Origin: an uncultured Coriobacteriaceae bacterium
GTDB lineage: Bacteria > Actinomycetota > Coriobacteriia > Coriobacteriales > Atopobiaceae
Assembly: GCA_902779675.1 (NCBI GenBank)
Contig: CACZCK010000004.1
Location: 62,001-126,000 of the forward strand
Direction of reading: 5' to 3'
Length of the DNA: 64,000 nucleotides
Part shown: in pieces, positions 17,183 to 26,403 of the stretch
Layout of the letters: each line of letters opens with the position of its first letter
How positions within the stretch are numbered: position 1 is the first letter of the stretch
Program-made: the position numbers and the translations under genes
Notes under the pieces: generated by a model
What the model was told of the DNA's origin: nothing
What the model saw: only the letters and a program-made list of their open reading frames with translations
Database searches by the model: none

Positions 17183-17622
17183 CGTCGCGGTCCCCTCTTT
17201 CGTGGATACCACCCCTCGGGCGTCTCCCCCGTCACGCGTATGGCGAGCAGGTTGGCCCAGCGCTCGCAGTAGAACCGATAGTACGAGTAGCTATGGGACG
17301 ACCGGAAGCGCCGCAGCGACGGCGTTCCCGCCCAGATCAGCGAGGGCACCACGATGGCAGGCAGATACAGCGGCCCGATGAGCAGCGATTGCAGCGTGTG
17401 GCCGTACTCATGCGCCAGTAACGAACGCGGACTGCGTTGCGGCACGAAGAGGAACATCCCGAGACTCAACCCCGCACGGAGCGGCCATTCCGTGACGAAG
17501 GCCGAGCGATACGCATAGTGGCGGCATCTCCTGTACAACAAGACATACATCATGGCGCCCACGGCGTTCTGTGGAAGGCCCCATACCACCTGCCAGACAC
17601 GGCTCAACCTCATCAGCAACAT
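17179..17622 (-). CDS. Membrane protein with HExxH motif
   Basis: A 147-residue membrane protein with a zinc-protease-like LLAHEYGHTLQS motif near residue 72 followed by a hydrophobic segment (PLYLPAIVVPSLIWAG) and a C-terminal FYCERWANLLA that may supply a third ligand (Glu). Similar short HEYGH proteins occur in Firmicutes and Coriobacteriia with no known substrate. The start is either ATG 17622, five bases after GGAG, or GTG 17628, which overlaps the stop of the gene before it; either way the two genes are translationally coupled. It ends in a four-base CTAG overlap with the deformylase gene on the other strand. Confidence 0.65.
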   Translation of the reverse strand: MLLMRLSRVWQVVWGLPQNAVGAMMYVLLYRRCRHYAYRSAFVTEWPLRAGLSLGMFLFVPQRSPRSLLAHEYGHTLQSLLIGPLYLPAIVVPSLIWAGTPSLRRFRSSHSYSYYRFYCERWANLLAIRVTGETPEGWYPRKRGPRR

Positions 17623-17624
17623 GC

Positions 17625-17975
17625 TCACTCCGCTTGGCCGTTCGAGCTGCGGCGTCGCACCGCAATCGTCGCACCGCTATGAGAGGTCGTGCGCCTGGCG
17701 TTGACCACACGCGCTGCACGATGCGCAGCCTCCTGGGCTTCCTGGCGCGCGCGTTCCTGAGCCTCCCGCTGGCGGCGCTGCACGGCCTCGCGCGCCTGGC
17801 GACGGCTGGCGCCGACACCCATGACGGTCCAGCTCGCCAGCACCAGGGCAGCCGCAACGTATACGACAATACCCATGACGGACAGCGCCTCGCGCCTCAG
17901 CACGAACGAGACCAGCAGCAAGGCGAGCCCCACAAGGCCAATGCTCACGTATGTCAACTCAGCGCGACTCTTCAC
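17625..17975 (-). CDS. Small membrane protein with charged helical tail
   Basis: A 116-residue protein with two adjacent membrane segments (about residues 8-25 and 30-52) and then an Arg/Gln/Glu/Ala-rich segment (residues 55-95) likely to form one long helix or coiled coil. It starts with GTG at 17975, seven bases after GGAGG. I do not recognise a family. Its stop overlaps the start region of the HExxH membrane protein, so the pair forms an operon. Confidence 0.6.
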   Translation of the reverse strand: MKSRAELTYVSIGLVGLALLLVSFVLRREALSVMGIVVYVAAALVLASWTVMGVGASRRQAREAVQRRQREAQERARQEAQEAAHRAARVVNARRTTSHSGATIAVRRRSSNGQAE

Positions 17976-18036
17976 GCCGTCACCTCCATGGCACGCATCC
18001 GCACGCGCATCGTTGTGAGGAGACTTGTATCCTACC

Positions 18037-19572
18037 CTACTCCTCCAACCGTTGGACGAGCAGCTGATTGAACAGCTTCGGGTTGCCCGAACCGCCGCTT
18101 GCCCTCATGCACTGGCCCACCAAAAACCCGACCACTTTCCGGTTGCCCCCATGGTACTGCCTCACCTGGTCCTCGCAGCGCGCAAGCACCTCGTCGACGA
18201 TGGCGCCTAGCGCCCGCACGTCGGTTGCCTGTCGTAGGCCACGCTCGTCCACAATCGCCTCGGGGTCGGCGTCGGTGCCATCAACCATCTCCAGTACCTC
18301 GCGTGCCTGCGCAAAGGTGATGGCGTCGTCGGCGAGCAGCCGTGCAACGGCAGCCACCTGGGGCCGCGTCAGATCCTTGCACCCAGCAACCAGATTGACC
18401 ATCACGTTGGCAAGCGTTGGCACCACTGCCGCCTCGACGAGCTTCGCGGTTCCCTCGAAGAAGCTGGCGATGTCCGGATCTGCGGCGAGGCGCACCGCCT
18501 CCCTGCGCCTCAGGCCCCAGACGGCCATGTACCGGTCGCGCTTGGCATCGGGCAGCTCGGGCACACGTGCCCGGCATCGCTCGACGAACTCGTCGGAGAG
18601 GTCGAAGGGGGCAAGATCCGGATCCGGGAAGAAGCGGTAGTCGTCAGACACCTCCTTCACGCGCATGACCACGGTGCGCCGCCGGCTGGGCTCCCAGTGG
18701 CGCGTCTCCTGGCGCACGCTGTCGCCGGCCTCCAGCACCTCGGCCTGGCGGCATATCTCATATGCCAGCGCATCATGCAGGCTCCTGAGGCTGTTGAGGT
18801 TCTTCAGCTCGGTCTTGGTACCCAGCCCCGCCGCGCCGCGCCGACGCAGGCTCACGTTGCCGTCGCAGCGCATCGAACCCCGCTCCAGCGAGCAGTCCGA
18901 GATGCCCAGCGTACAGAAGACCTTGCGAAGCTGCTCCATAAAGAGGCGCGCCTCCTCGGGCGTGCGCAGGTCGGGTTCGGTCACCAGCTCGATGAGCGGG
19001 GCGCCGCAGCGGTTGTAGTCGAGGAGGCTCTCGCGCGCGCCGCCGATACGCCCCTCAGAACCGCCCACGTGTACCATCTTGGCAGCATCCTCCTCCATGT
19101 GTATGCGCTGGATGCGGATGGGCACCACATAGGAGCCATCATCGGCACGCACGATGGGCTTCTGGCCGTCGCCAGCCACGTCTTCCCAAACGGGACGCTC
19201 GCCGGCTCCCTGCCCGTCAACCTCGAGATCGAGATGCCCGTGCATCGCGAAGGCCACCGGCCCCTGTGTGGTCTGGAAGTTCTTGGCCATGTCGGGGTAA
19301 AAGTAGTGCTTGCGGTAGAACATCGAGCGACGCATGATCTCGCAGTTGGTAGCGATACCTGCCATGACGATGGATTCGATGGCCTTTCGGTTGGGCACCG
19401 GAAGCGCACCCGGCATGCCCAGACAGACGGGGCATACGTTGGTGTTGGGTGGGTCGTCGCGAGAGATCCTGCAGCCGCAGAACATCTTGGTCTCGAGCGT
19501 GGTGAGCTCGGTGTGGATCTCCAGCCCAATCACGGCCTCCCATTTGCCCAGTACCTCGGCAAGCGCCTTCAA
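18037..19572 (-). CDS. gatB: Aspartyl/glutamyl-tRNA amidotransferase subunit B
   Basis: A 511-residue tRNA-binding and kinase subunit of the GatCAB complex, which converts Glu-tRNA(Gln) and Asp-tRNA(Asn) to the amidated forms. The start WEAVIGLEIHTEL, the zinc-binding CGC ... CPVCLGMPG, YRKHYFYPDMAKNFQ, and the C-terminal YqeY-like helical domain are standard. The start codon appears to be TTG at 19572, overlapping the TGA of gatA (TTGA) with GGGGAGGCG upstream. It is the last gene of gatC-gatA-gatB. Confidence 0.95.
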   Translation of the reverse strand: MKALAEVLGKWEAVIGLEIHTELTTLETKMFCGCRISRDDPPNTNVCPVCLGMPGALPVPNRKAIESIVMAGIATNCEIMRRSMFYRKHYFYPDMAKNFQTTQGPVAFAMHGHLDLEVDGQGAGERPVWEDVAGDGQKPIVRADDGSYVVPIRIQRIHMEEDAAKMVHVGGSEGRIGGARESLLDYNRCGAPLIELVTEPDLRTPEEARLFMEQLRKVFCTLGISDCSLERGSMRCDGNVSLRRRGAAGLGTKTELKNLNSLRSLHDALAYEICRQAEVLEAGDSVRQETRHWEPSRRRTVVMRVKEVSDDYRFFPDPDLAPFDLSDEFVERCRARVPELPDAKRDRYMAVWGLRRREAVRLAADPDIASFFEGTAKLVEAAVVPTLANVMVNLVAGCKDLTRPQVAAVARLLADDAITFAQAREVLEMVDGTDADPEAIVDERGLRQATDVRALGAIVDEVLARCEDQVRQYHGGNRKVVGFLVGQCMRASGGSGNPKLFNQLLVQRLEE

Positions 19573-21068
19573 GCCAGCTCGCCTCCCCTACCGGCAAATG
19601 CGGGTGCTACGCGCCCCTCCATGTCGCTCGCTCTCTCCAAGGCGCGGGCGAGGGTGAGCAAGCGCGCATCGGCAAACGCCGGGCCCTGTAGCTGCGCACC
19701 GATGGGAAGGCCCGATTGGGACCCCAGGCAGACCGGAACGCTGATACCGCAGTTGCCAACGATGTTGTTGGAGATGGTGTAGATGTCGGCCAGGTAGAGT
19801 GCCGCCGGGTCCGATATCTCACCGTGTCGCCAGGCCGGCGTGGGACTCGTTGGCAAAAGAATGGCGTCCACCTGCGCAAAGGCACGCCGGTAGTCGGCCG
19901 TGATCAGCGTGCGGACCTTCTGCGCGGCAAGATAATACCTGTCGTACGCCTCACTGGAAAGCAGGTATGCTCCCAGCATCTGCCGGCGCTTGGCCTCGGC
20001 ACCAAAGCCCAGCGCACGCGAGCGCGACGTCTGGCGTGCAAGCGTGGCGTGACCGGGCTCCTGGTACCCATAGCGCACCCCGTCGAAGCGTGCCAGGTTT
20101 GAGAAGGCCTCACACGAGGCGATCACGTAGTACGCAGCAATGGACGAGGCCATATTGGGCAGGTCGACCTCCACAACGCGCACGCCCTGTCCGGCCAGCC
20201 TCTCCTCAGCGTCGCGCATGGCCGTGCGCACCTCGGCAGCAAGGCCCGCAGCCTCGAGCAATGCGGGGATGACGCCCACCGTGCGCCCTTCGACGGAGTC
20301 GTCCAAATGGGCCAGATAGTCCTGTGCGCAGTCCTGGCTCATGGCGTCGTGTCGGTCGCGCCCACCAGCAGTAAGCGCATTGAGGGCAGCCGCGACGTCC
20401 TCAACGCGGCGTCCGAGAGGACCCACCTGGTCGAGCGAACTGCCAAAGGCTACCACGCCATAACGGCTGACCACGCCATAGGTGGGCTTCATGCCCACCA
20501 CGCCACAGAGTGCAGCTGGCTGGCGGATAGATCCGCCCGTGTCGGAGCCAAGAGCGACAGCCACCTCTCCTGAGGCCACCGCCGCGGCGCTGCCGCCTGA
20601 GGAGCCGCCTGGCACGCGTGTGAGGTCCCAGGGGTTGTTGGTCGAATGGAAGGCCGACGAGTCGGTCGTGGAGCCAAAGGCGAACTCGTCCATGTTGAGC
20701 TTGCCGACCGGCACGGCCCCCGCGTCCAGCATGCGCTGCACGCAGGTGGCGGTGTAGGCGCTCTCGTACGACGCCAGCATGCGGCTCGCGCAGGTGGTAC
20801 GTGTGCCCACAAGATTCATGTTGTCCTTGAACGCGACGGGCACACCAGCGAGCGGCGGCAGGGTCTTGCCAGCCGCACGCGCGGCATCAACCTCGCCCGC
20901 AGCCGCCAAAGCCAGCTCCTCGGTCGTCTGCTGGAACGCCTGGACCTCGCCATCGCGTCGCGCGATGGCGTCGAGCGACGCACGAGCCACCTCGGTGGCG
21001 CTGAAGTCTCCCGCCGCGACTCCTCTGGCAATCTGGCGCACCGAGAACCCGTCGAGAGCGCCCGTCAT
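19569..21068 (-). CDS. gatA: Aspartyl/glutamyl-tRNA amidotransferase subunit A
   Basis: A 499-residue amidase that hydrolyses glutamine and passes ammonia to the GatB active site. The amidase-signature triad is visible as Lys81 (AFKDNM), cis-Ser156 (PGGSSGGS) and nucleophile Ser180 (SDTGGS), which matches the spacing in GatA of other bacteria. It starts at ATG 21068, overlapping the gatC stop as ATGA, and ends overlapping the TTG start of gatB, so all three genes are coupled. The presence of gatCAB implies indirect Gln-tRNA and/or Asn-tRNA synthesis in this organism. Confidence 0.96.
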   Translation of the reverse strand: MTGALDGFSVRQIARGVAAGDFSATEVARASLDAIARRDGEVQAFQQTTEELALAAAGEVDAARAAGKTLPPLAGVPVAFKDNMNLVGTRTTCASRMLASYESAYTATCVQRMLDAGAVPVGKLNMDEFAFGSTTDSSAFHSTNNPWDLTRVPGGSSGGSAAAVASGEVAVALGSDTGGSIRQPAALCGVVGMKPTYGVVSRYGVVAFGSSLDQVGPLGRRVEDVAAALNALTAGGRDRHDAMSQDCAQDYLAHLDDSVEGRTVGVIPALLEAAGLAAEVRTAMRDAEERLAGQGVRVVEVDLPNMASSIAAYYVIASCEAFSNLARFDGVRYGYQEPGHATLARQTSRSRALGFGAEAKRRQMLGAYLLSSEAYDRYYLAAQKVRTLITADYRRAFAQVDAILLPTSPTPAWRHGEISDPAALYLADIYTISNNIVGNCGISVPVCLGSQSGLPIGAQLQGPAFADARLLTLARALERASDMEGRVAPAFAGRGGELA

Positions 21069-21370
21069 GACGCACCGCCCTCGCCGAGGATGGCCGGGAC
21101 CCGCACGTACCCACCCTGACTGTCGGGCACGTTGGTCAAGGCTTCCTGCAGCGACAGCCCGACAGCCGCCGCGTCGTCTCGAGCAACGTTGGCAAGGTCG
21201 CCGATGGGGTGATAGGTAGGCTCCACCCCAGCGATGTCGTACTCGAGGATGGGGTCGAGCAGGGCAATCGCGTCGTTCATGTACGAGGTCATCGCATCGA
21301 GCTCGGCGTCGGTCAGACCGATGCGTGCATAATCGGCGATGGCAGCCACGTCTTGGCGGGAAAGGGACAT
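21065..21370 (-). CDS. gatC: Aspartyl/glutamyl-tRNA amidotransferase subunit C
   Basis: A 101-residue subunit that clamps GatA to GatB. The pattern IADYARIGLTDAELDAM near residue 10 and the conserved segment IAGVEPTYHP near 46-55 are typical. The ATG at 21370 has AAGGAGAT upstream; longer open frames to 21535 lack a ribosome site. First gene of the gatCAB operon. Confidence 0.93.
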   Translation of the reverse strand: MSLSRQDVAAIADYARIGLTDAELDAMTSYMNDAIALLDPILEYDIAGVEPTYHPIGDLANVARDDAAAVGLSLQEALTNVPDSQGGYVRVPAILGEGGAS

Positions 21371-21494
21371 GGCATCTCCTTGCAGCTCATGGATGCAACG
21401 CCTGTATTCTACGGCAATGCGTGTCCCGCCAAGGCATGCGAATCCGCATCGGCGCGTACGCCAGGCTGCATGGTCGCACGCCCCAGACGCAGAA

Positions 21495-21527
21495 GAGGCG
21501 GCGAAGGCCAAGGGCCGTCGCCGCCTC
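21495..21527 (-). terminator. Terminator-like hairpin after the beta-helix gene
   Basis: GAGGCGGCGA (21495-21504) pairs with TCGCCGCCTC (21518-21527), with a further GGCC/GGCC pair inside. It is 22 bases past the stop of the secreted protein gene; on the minus strand TTCT follows. The T tract is short. Confidence 0.55.
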
Positions 21528-21548
21528 GCCTGCAACCTGTCGCATCCG

Positions 21549-24050
21549 CTACTTCTTGTTCAAGACCCACTTCTGGTTGTTCCCGCCGTTGTAGGGCCAG
21601 TGGATGATCTCGGTGCCACGCGTCTTGCGATTGCCCTTGATATCGAGCACCATGCCGCTCTTGGCATTGTGGAAGGTAACCCGGTTCTTCGAGTCGACAG
21701 TCAACTTCCACAACTGGGTCTGGCTGCCATTCCAGGTGTTCTGGATGACGTTCTGGCCCTTTTGGGTGCCACCGCTCTGAAGGTCGAGGTACTTGCCCGA
21801 ATGGACGCACTTGATGGCAAAGGTCTGGTTGCCCTTGGACTCGAGCTGGAACTGCTGGTTCTTGCCGTTGTTCCTGGTCCACGAGATCATCTTCGTGCCG
21901 CTGTTCTTTGAGCCGCCCTTGATGTCGAGCACCAGATTGGTATAGAGCGCCGAGCGGAACTCGTACCTGTTCCCGGCGACCGCATACACCGTGACGTAGG
22001 TCATCCTAGACGCGCCGTGGCAATCGAGCGTGAGCTTGACCTTTCCCGCCTTCCTTGCGGTGACTATATTGCCAGAAACCGAGAGGATGCTCGGATCGGA
22101 GCTCTTGAGCGTGCCGTCCGAGATGGCGTAGGTAGCCGTCGACCCGACGGGCATGGAGGTCGCGCCGGAGAAGGTCACGCCCCAGTTGTTCTTGATCGTG
22201 TTGTACTTTGAGGAATCGTCCTTGATGTAGCTCTTCTCACCGATGAAGGTGTTATTGGTGATGGTGTTGCTCTTTGAGTTGTTGTAGATGTACATCGGGC
22301 TGGCATGGCGGGGATAGATGATCTTGTTGTACGTGATGGTGTTCTTCGACGAGTTGTTGAGGTGAATGCCGCCACGTCCGCAGTCGATGAGGTTGTTGTA
22401 CTTGACCGAGCAGCCAGACGAGTTGAAGAACATGAGCGAATTGGCGTTGTTGCCGCTGTTTGCCCTGCCGCAATTTCTGAGCGTGTTGCCCTCCGCGGCC
22501 GTACCCGCCTTGGCGCCCTTGAATATGAGGCCGGCAAACGGCGCGTTCTCGATGGTGTTGTTCTTGATGGTGAATTTGCCACGCTCGAACCTGATGGTGT
22601 CGAGGTAGCCCTCACCGTACGTAATCGACGTGTTGGTGTACCTGAGCGTGCAGTTGGTCATCTCCAGCGTCGCCGTGTCCACGTAGATGAGGCAGTAGGA
22701 GGAGTTGTTGTTCTCGACGTGAGCGATGTTCGTCACATAGTTCTCGTTGTCGAACTTGTAGGTGCTGGTCGTGCCACTTGAGCGGAAGGCGCTGTTGGTG
22801 ATGTTGGTCACGTTGTTGCCGGAGAAGGTGCCCGAGCTCTTGAAGCTGTGGTAGGACCCATTCTCCCAGGCAAAGCACATGATGCCGTCGACCGTGTTGT
22901 CGCAGATCCGGAAGTCGTTGGTGCCGTTGGTGCGGACAAAGTAGTTCGCACCGGTGTTGACGGCGGTGTTGTTAGCGATGGTCCACCCCGACGTGTTCGC
23001 GCACGTGAAGATCGTGCAGCCGGGCTCGACGCTCTTGATGGTGTTGTTGGTGACCGTCACGTTGGTCTGCACCGGATCGCCTTTCCCGTGATAGTGCGCC
23101 CCGACGGCTGTGCAGACGCCGTCGAACACGCAACCGTCGACAGTCACGTTGGTGCAAATCACGCCATCCTCGTGTCCGTGACTGTTGTCTGGTGCCTTGC
23201 CGAGAGTCGAGTCGATGTGGATGGCCTCGTTCACATAGCGAAGGCCGACATGATGGCTGCTGGCAGAGATGCAATCGGACAGCGTGCAGCCCGAAATGAC
23301 CGAATCGCGCACACCGTCAAGGATGATCACGTGGTCGGCGCGATTATGGATGAGCGTCGCACCCTGGATGCGGATATCGTGCGCCTGCTCGAAGAAGAAG
23401 ACGTTGTCGTTGTCCTTGTAGTTACTGTCCCACGTGCCGCCCGTAATGGTGACGTTGCACACCTTTCCGTAAGCGGTGTTACCCCAGTTGGGTAGACCGC
23501 CCGTAAGCATGGAGGCATGGAAGGAGGTGTTGTGGCGCACCATCATCGCACCGTCCTCGAGCTTGAGGTCGGTGTTGCTGTGGATGGTCAGCCCCGCGTC
23601 AAGCTGATAGGTGCCCGCCCTGAGCACGACATGCACCGTCGCGCCGTTGGCATCGAGCGCCTTGTCGAGGGCATCCTGAATGGCCTTGGTGTCCTTGGCA
23701 GGATCGCCCGTCGCCTCGAGCACGATGGGGGCATCAACGCCGTTGGCCTCCTCCTCGGCCTCAGGCTCCTCCTGCTCCGCGTCGGTCGCCTGCTCCTCGA
23801 GCTCCTCAGGCACTTCGGGCTCGACCGGTACCTGCGGGTCCTCGACCTCGGCAGTCGGCTCAGTCGGCTCGGCCACAGCGGGCTCACCAATCGTGCCTTG
23901 CTGCTCGTCGGGCGCCTCCTCTGGAGTCGTACCCTCGGCAACAGCCTGCGGCTCCTCCCCCTCCGCCCAAACCAGCTGCGGTGCAGGCACCATGGTAAAA
24001 ATGGTTGCAGCGACTGTGACGCTCGCTACGAGACGCTTGGCTATACGCAT
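21549..24050 (-). CDS. Secreted parallel beta-helix protein with C-terminal ricin-type lectin domain
   Basis: An 833-residue exported protein. A Sec signal peptide covers residues 1-29 (RIAKRLVASVTVAATIF, ending ...VWAEG), then an acidic Glu/Pro-rich linker to about 120, then a right-handed beta-helix rich in Asn ladders (NNTIENAPFAGLIFKGA, NNLIDCGRGGIHLNNSS) to about 640, a short Ig-like segment, and a ricin B-type domain with three QxW-like repeats (NNGKNQQFQLE, NGSQTQLWKLT, GGNNQKWVLN). Such architecture fits a polysaccharide-binding or pectinase-like cell-surface protein; no catalytic residues could be assigned. No LPxTG or other anchor is seen. I start at ATG 24050, seven bases after GGGAG. 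It is likely a single-gene unit. Confidence 0.85.
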   Translation of the reverse strand: MRIAKRLVASVTVAATIFTMVPAPQLVWAEGEEPQAVAEGTTPEEAPDEQQGTIGEPAVAEPTEPTAEVEDPQVPVEPEVPEELEEQATDAEQEEPEAEEEANGVDAPIVLEATGDPAKDTKAIQDALDKALDANGATVHVVLRAGTYQLDAGLTIHSNTDLKLEDGAMMVRHNTSFHASMLTGGLPNWGNTAYGKVCNVTITGGTWDSNYKDNDNVFFFEQAHDIRIQGATLIHNRADHVIILDGVRDSVISGCTLSDCISASSHHVGLRYVNEAIHIDSTLGKAPDNSHGHEDGVICTNVTVDGCVFDGVCTAVGAHYHGKGDPVQTNVTVTNNTIKSVEPGCTIFTCANTSGWTIANNTAVNTGANYFVRTNGTNDFRICDNTVDGIMCFAWENGSYHSFKSSGTFSGNNVTNITNSAFRSSGTTSTYKFDNENYVTNIAHVENNNSSYCLIYVDTATLEMTNCTLRYTNTSITYGEGYLDTIRFERGKFTIKNNTIENAPFAGLIFKGAKAGTAAEGNTLRNCGRANSGNNANSLMFFNSSGCSVKYNNLIDCGRGGIHLNNSSKNTITYNKIIYPRHASPMYIYNNSKSNTITNNTFIGEKSYIKDDSSKYNTIKNNWGVTFSGATSMPVGSTATYAISDGTLKSSDPSILSVSGNIVTARKAGKVKLTLDCHGASRMTYVTVYAVAGNRYEFRSALYTNLVLDIKGGSKNSGTKMISWTRNNGKNQQFQLESKGNQTFAIKCVHSGKYLDLQSGGTQKGQNVIQNTWNGSQTQLWKLTVDSKNRVTFHNAKSGMVLDIKGNRKTRGTEIIHWPYNGGNNQKWVLNKK

Positions 24051-24555
24051 TGAAACACTCCCACAGTAATGTGCATCTTTACGATTGTACAATCTGTGAA
24101 GTTGTCAGTATCGAGTTTTTGTCAATCCGACTCTCTTTTCAAAGATTTGTAACACATGTCTCTATCTGTATGTGGGTCCGTGCACCTTGTTGTGCCTAAG
24201 TGGCATTATTTGTTACAGTTGTAGCATTACATCAGATTGCTAATAATCACGCTCTGAACGTCGTACACACATGTGCGATTACGAGGAATTCGACGCTCTC
24301 AGCTGTCCCAGATGGCTTTTGCTGTTGCCAGGAGTCGCAAAACCGAGTCTCACTACCGGCCCCAGTCGCACACTCGACGAAGCATCAATTGTCGTATGAC
24401 TGTTCTACCAGCAGCTTCTCTGCCTCAGAGTCCCCGAGACCACGCTGAGTGTACGACCCGTCCCGGCATTAACGGTCCCAATAGCCTCCTCGCGACGCAA
24501 AGGCGGGGCATCCGCACGGAATGCCCCGTCAAAAGAACTCGAACGATGCCAGGCG
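24051..24555. other. AT-rich intergenic region upstream of the secreted protein
   Basis: About 505 bases between the secreted protein start and the flotillin stop. A perfect 12-bp palindrome GATTGTACAATC lies at 24083-24094, and TTGACA-like sequences are present on the minus strand around 24115-24130, so the promoter of the secreted gene is probably here. The stretch 24100-24260 is clearly richer in A+T than the rest of the window. An 82-codon frame at 24200-24448 has no ribosome site or recognisable product and I do not call it a gene. Confidence 0.5.
24504..24528 (-). terminator. Hairpin after the flotillin gene
   Basis: CGGGGCAT (24504-24511) pairs with ATGCCCCG (24521-24528). It lies 28 bases past the flotillin stop and is followed on the minus strand by CCTTTGCG, a weak T tract. 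Confidence 0.5.
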
Positions 24556-26070
24556 TTACGCCTCGTCAGGCTGCGTAGCCTCTGCACCTGCGTCCTGCGC
24601 ACCGTGCATGGGAGCCAAACCCTCCGCCTCGACACGCACGTTGCGGTTGACTGTGGCGTCGTAGGTGCTAGCACGCATGATGTCGCGCATGTCAACGCCT
24701 GTGGCCTCGCTCATCGTGTCAAAGACCTGACGGATGACCACAGGCATCTGGGCGCTCACACGACTCACGCCGCCCTCGCCACCAGTGCCGCCCGCATCGT
24801 AGATGCTCACGTTGCCGATGCTGGACAGGGGCTGGGCCACCGCGGCGGCAACCTCGGGCATGATCTTGATCATCATCTCGGCCATGCCCGCCTGGTTCAT
24901 CTTCTGCAGCGCCAGCGCACGCTTCTCGAGTGCCGCTGCGTCGGCCTCGCCCTTGGCGCGGATGGCCTCGGCCTCCGCCTCGCCTTGCAGCCTGATGGCC
25001 TCCGCCTGGGCCTCGGCGCGCATCCGCGTGGCCTCGGCCTCCTTCTCGGCCGCATAGCGATCCGCCTCCGCCTCGCGCTTGCGCTGCTCGAGCTCGGCCT
25101 CGGCCTCCTGCTCGATGCGATACTTGTCGGCCTCGGCCTGCTTCTTGACCTGGGCGGCAAGCTCCTGCTCACGCACCTGCACCTCGCGCTCGCGCAGCTC
25201 GGTCTCGCGCTCCCTCTTGGCGATCTGCGCATTGACCATAGCGGCCTGGATCACCTTCTGCTGCTCCTGCTCCTGAATGGCATAGGCTGCATCGGCCTTG
25301 GCACGCTCGGTGTCCTCGAGAGCCTTGAGCCCAGCACGCTGGATGGCAAGAGCGTTCTGCTTCTCGGCGATGTCGGTGTCAGCCTGGACGCGCTCGTCAT
25401 TGGCCTCGCGCTCTGCCTGCGCCTGGGCGATGGCCACCTCCTTGTCGGCTTGGGCCTTGGCGATGGCGGCATCCTTCTTGATCTTGGAGGTGTTGTCCAT
25501 GCCAAGGTCGGTGATCAGCCCATGCTCGTCCACGACATTCTGGATGTTGCAGGACAGAATCTCGATGCCCAGCTTCTCCATGTCGCGGCTGGCCTTCTCC
25601 AGCACCTGATCGGAAAACGAGTCTCGGTCGGTGTTGATGGAGCGCAGGTCGAGCGTGCCAATGATCTCGCGCATGTTGCCCTGAAGCGAGTCCTGCAGCG
25701 AATAGGCAATCTGCTCCTCTGACATGTTGAGGAAGTTGCGCTCCGCCAGGAGCATGCCGTCGGGGTCGTCGGTCACGCGCACCTTGGCCACCGCGTCGAC
25801 CTTCACGTTGATGAAGTCATTGGTGGGAATGTACTGGTCGGTCTTGATGTCAACCGAGATCTGCTTCAGGCAGAGGCGATCAACCCGCTCGAAGAACGGC
25901 ACCTTGAAGCCAGCGCGGCCGATGAGCACACGCGGACGCTCATGCAGACCGCTGATGATAAGCGCTACGTCGGGCGAGGCCTTCACATAGCCTGCCGACA
26001 TGAACATGATGACAGCTATCGCCACGATGGCAGCAACGGCGATTGCCACGAACGGAACACCAAACAACAT
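24556..26070 (-). CDS. Flotillin-like SPFH-domain protein
   Basis: A 504-residue membrane-associated scaffold protein. Residues 1-28 form an N-terminal membrane anchor, residues 30-200 the SPFH/PHB domain (PRVLIGRAGFKVPFFERVDRL and QISVDIKTDQYIPTND, each read in part), and residues 215-390 a long coiled coil of Ala/Glu/Lys/Arg repeats (EAEAIRLQGEAEAEAIRAKG) as in flotillin/reggie and FloT/YuaG. Flotillins organise membrane microdomains and affect protein oligomerisation and secretion. ATG 26070 has GGAGAAAG. No NfeD gene, the usual partner, is adjacent, which is unusual but not rare. Confidence 0.88.
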   Translation of the reverse strand: MLFGVPFVAIAVAAIVAIAVIMFMSAGYVKASPDVALIISGLHERPRVLIGRAGFKVPFFERVDRLCLKQISVDIKTDQYIPTNDFINVKVDAVAKVRVTDDPDGMLLAERNFLNMSEEQIAYSLQDSLQGNMREIIGTLDLRSINTDRDSFSDQVLEKASRDMEKLGIEILSCNIQNVVDEHGLITDLGMDNTSKIKKDAAIAKAQADKEVAIAQAQAEREANDERVQADTDIAEKQNALAIQRAGLKALEDTERAKADAAYAIQEQEQQKVIQAAMVNAQIAKRERETELREREVQVREQELAAQVKKQAEADKYRIEQEAEAELEQRKREAEADRYAAEKEAEATRMRAEAQAEAIRLQGEAEAEAIRAKGEADAAALEKRALALQKMNQAGMAEMMIKIMPEVAAAVAQPLSSIGNVSIYDAGGTGGEGGVSRVSAQMPVVIRQVFDTMSEATGVDMRDIMRASTYDATVNRNVRVEAEGLAPMHGAQDAGAEATQPDEA

Positions 26071-26095
26071 GATCTTTCTCCTTTATGGGAACAAA

Positions 26096-26148
26096 TGCCC
26101 AAACTCGAACTGCCTGCCCTCAGAGAACTGACTGCCCAAACTCGAACT
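26096..26148. repeat. 16-nt direct repeat upstream of the flotillin gene
   Basis: TGCCCAAACTCGAACT occurs exactly twice, at 26096-26111 and 26133-26148, 37 bases apart, just upstream of the flotillin start. It may be a regulator binding site or a short duplication. The remaining 26149-26400 shows only the hairpin listed next. Confidence 0.7.
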
Positions 26149-26344
26149 AGCGCCCCTCGATCACGCGCCCGATGCTATCTGTCCACCGCAACCTCCTCCT
26201 ACCCAACGGCCTCAATACGGTCCCAAGAAAGGACCATTGAACGCACTATTCCCCTTTTTGGCCTCGCCCAACGCGGTTGCCAGTCACCACGATTCCTCCT
26301 CGATTCGATCCGAATCATGGGCGGAACACAAGCGCATGACGGAA

Positions 26345-26375
26345 TCGGGCCCCACAGCTGCCGCGCGGGGCCCGA
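26345..26375 (-). terminator. Hairpin after the NUDIX gene
   Basis: TCGGGCCCC (26345-26353) pairs with GGGGCCCGA (26367-26375), 28 bases past the NUDIX stop on the minus strand. The stem is strong but the following sequence has only scattered T residues. Confidence 0.45.
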
Positions 26376-26403
26376 CACGTCTTACTCGTATCTCAATCGA
26401 CGG

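Noticed and set aside
24200..24448. 82-codon frame in the AT-rich gap before the secreted protein gene
   Set aside because: No ribosome site, no recognisable family, atypical composition; probably non-coding.
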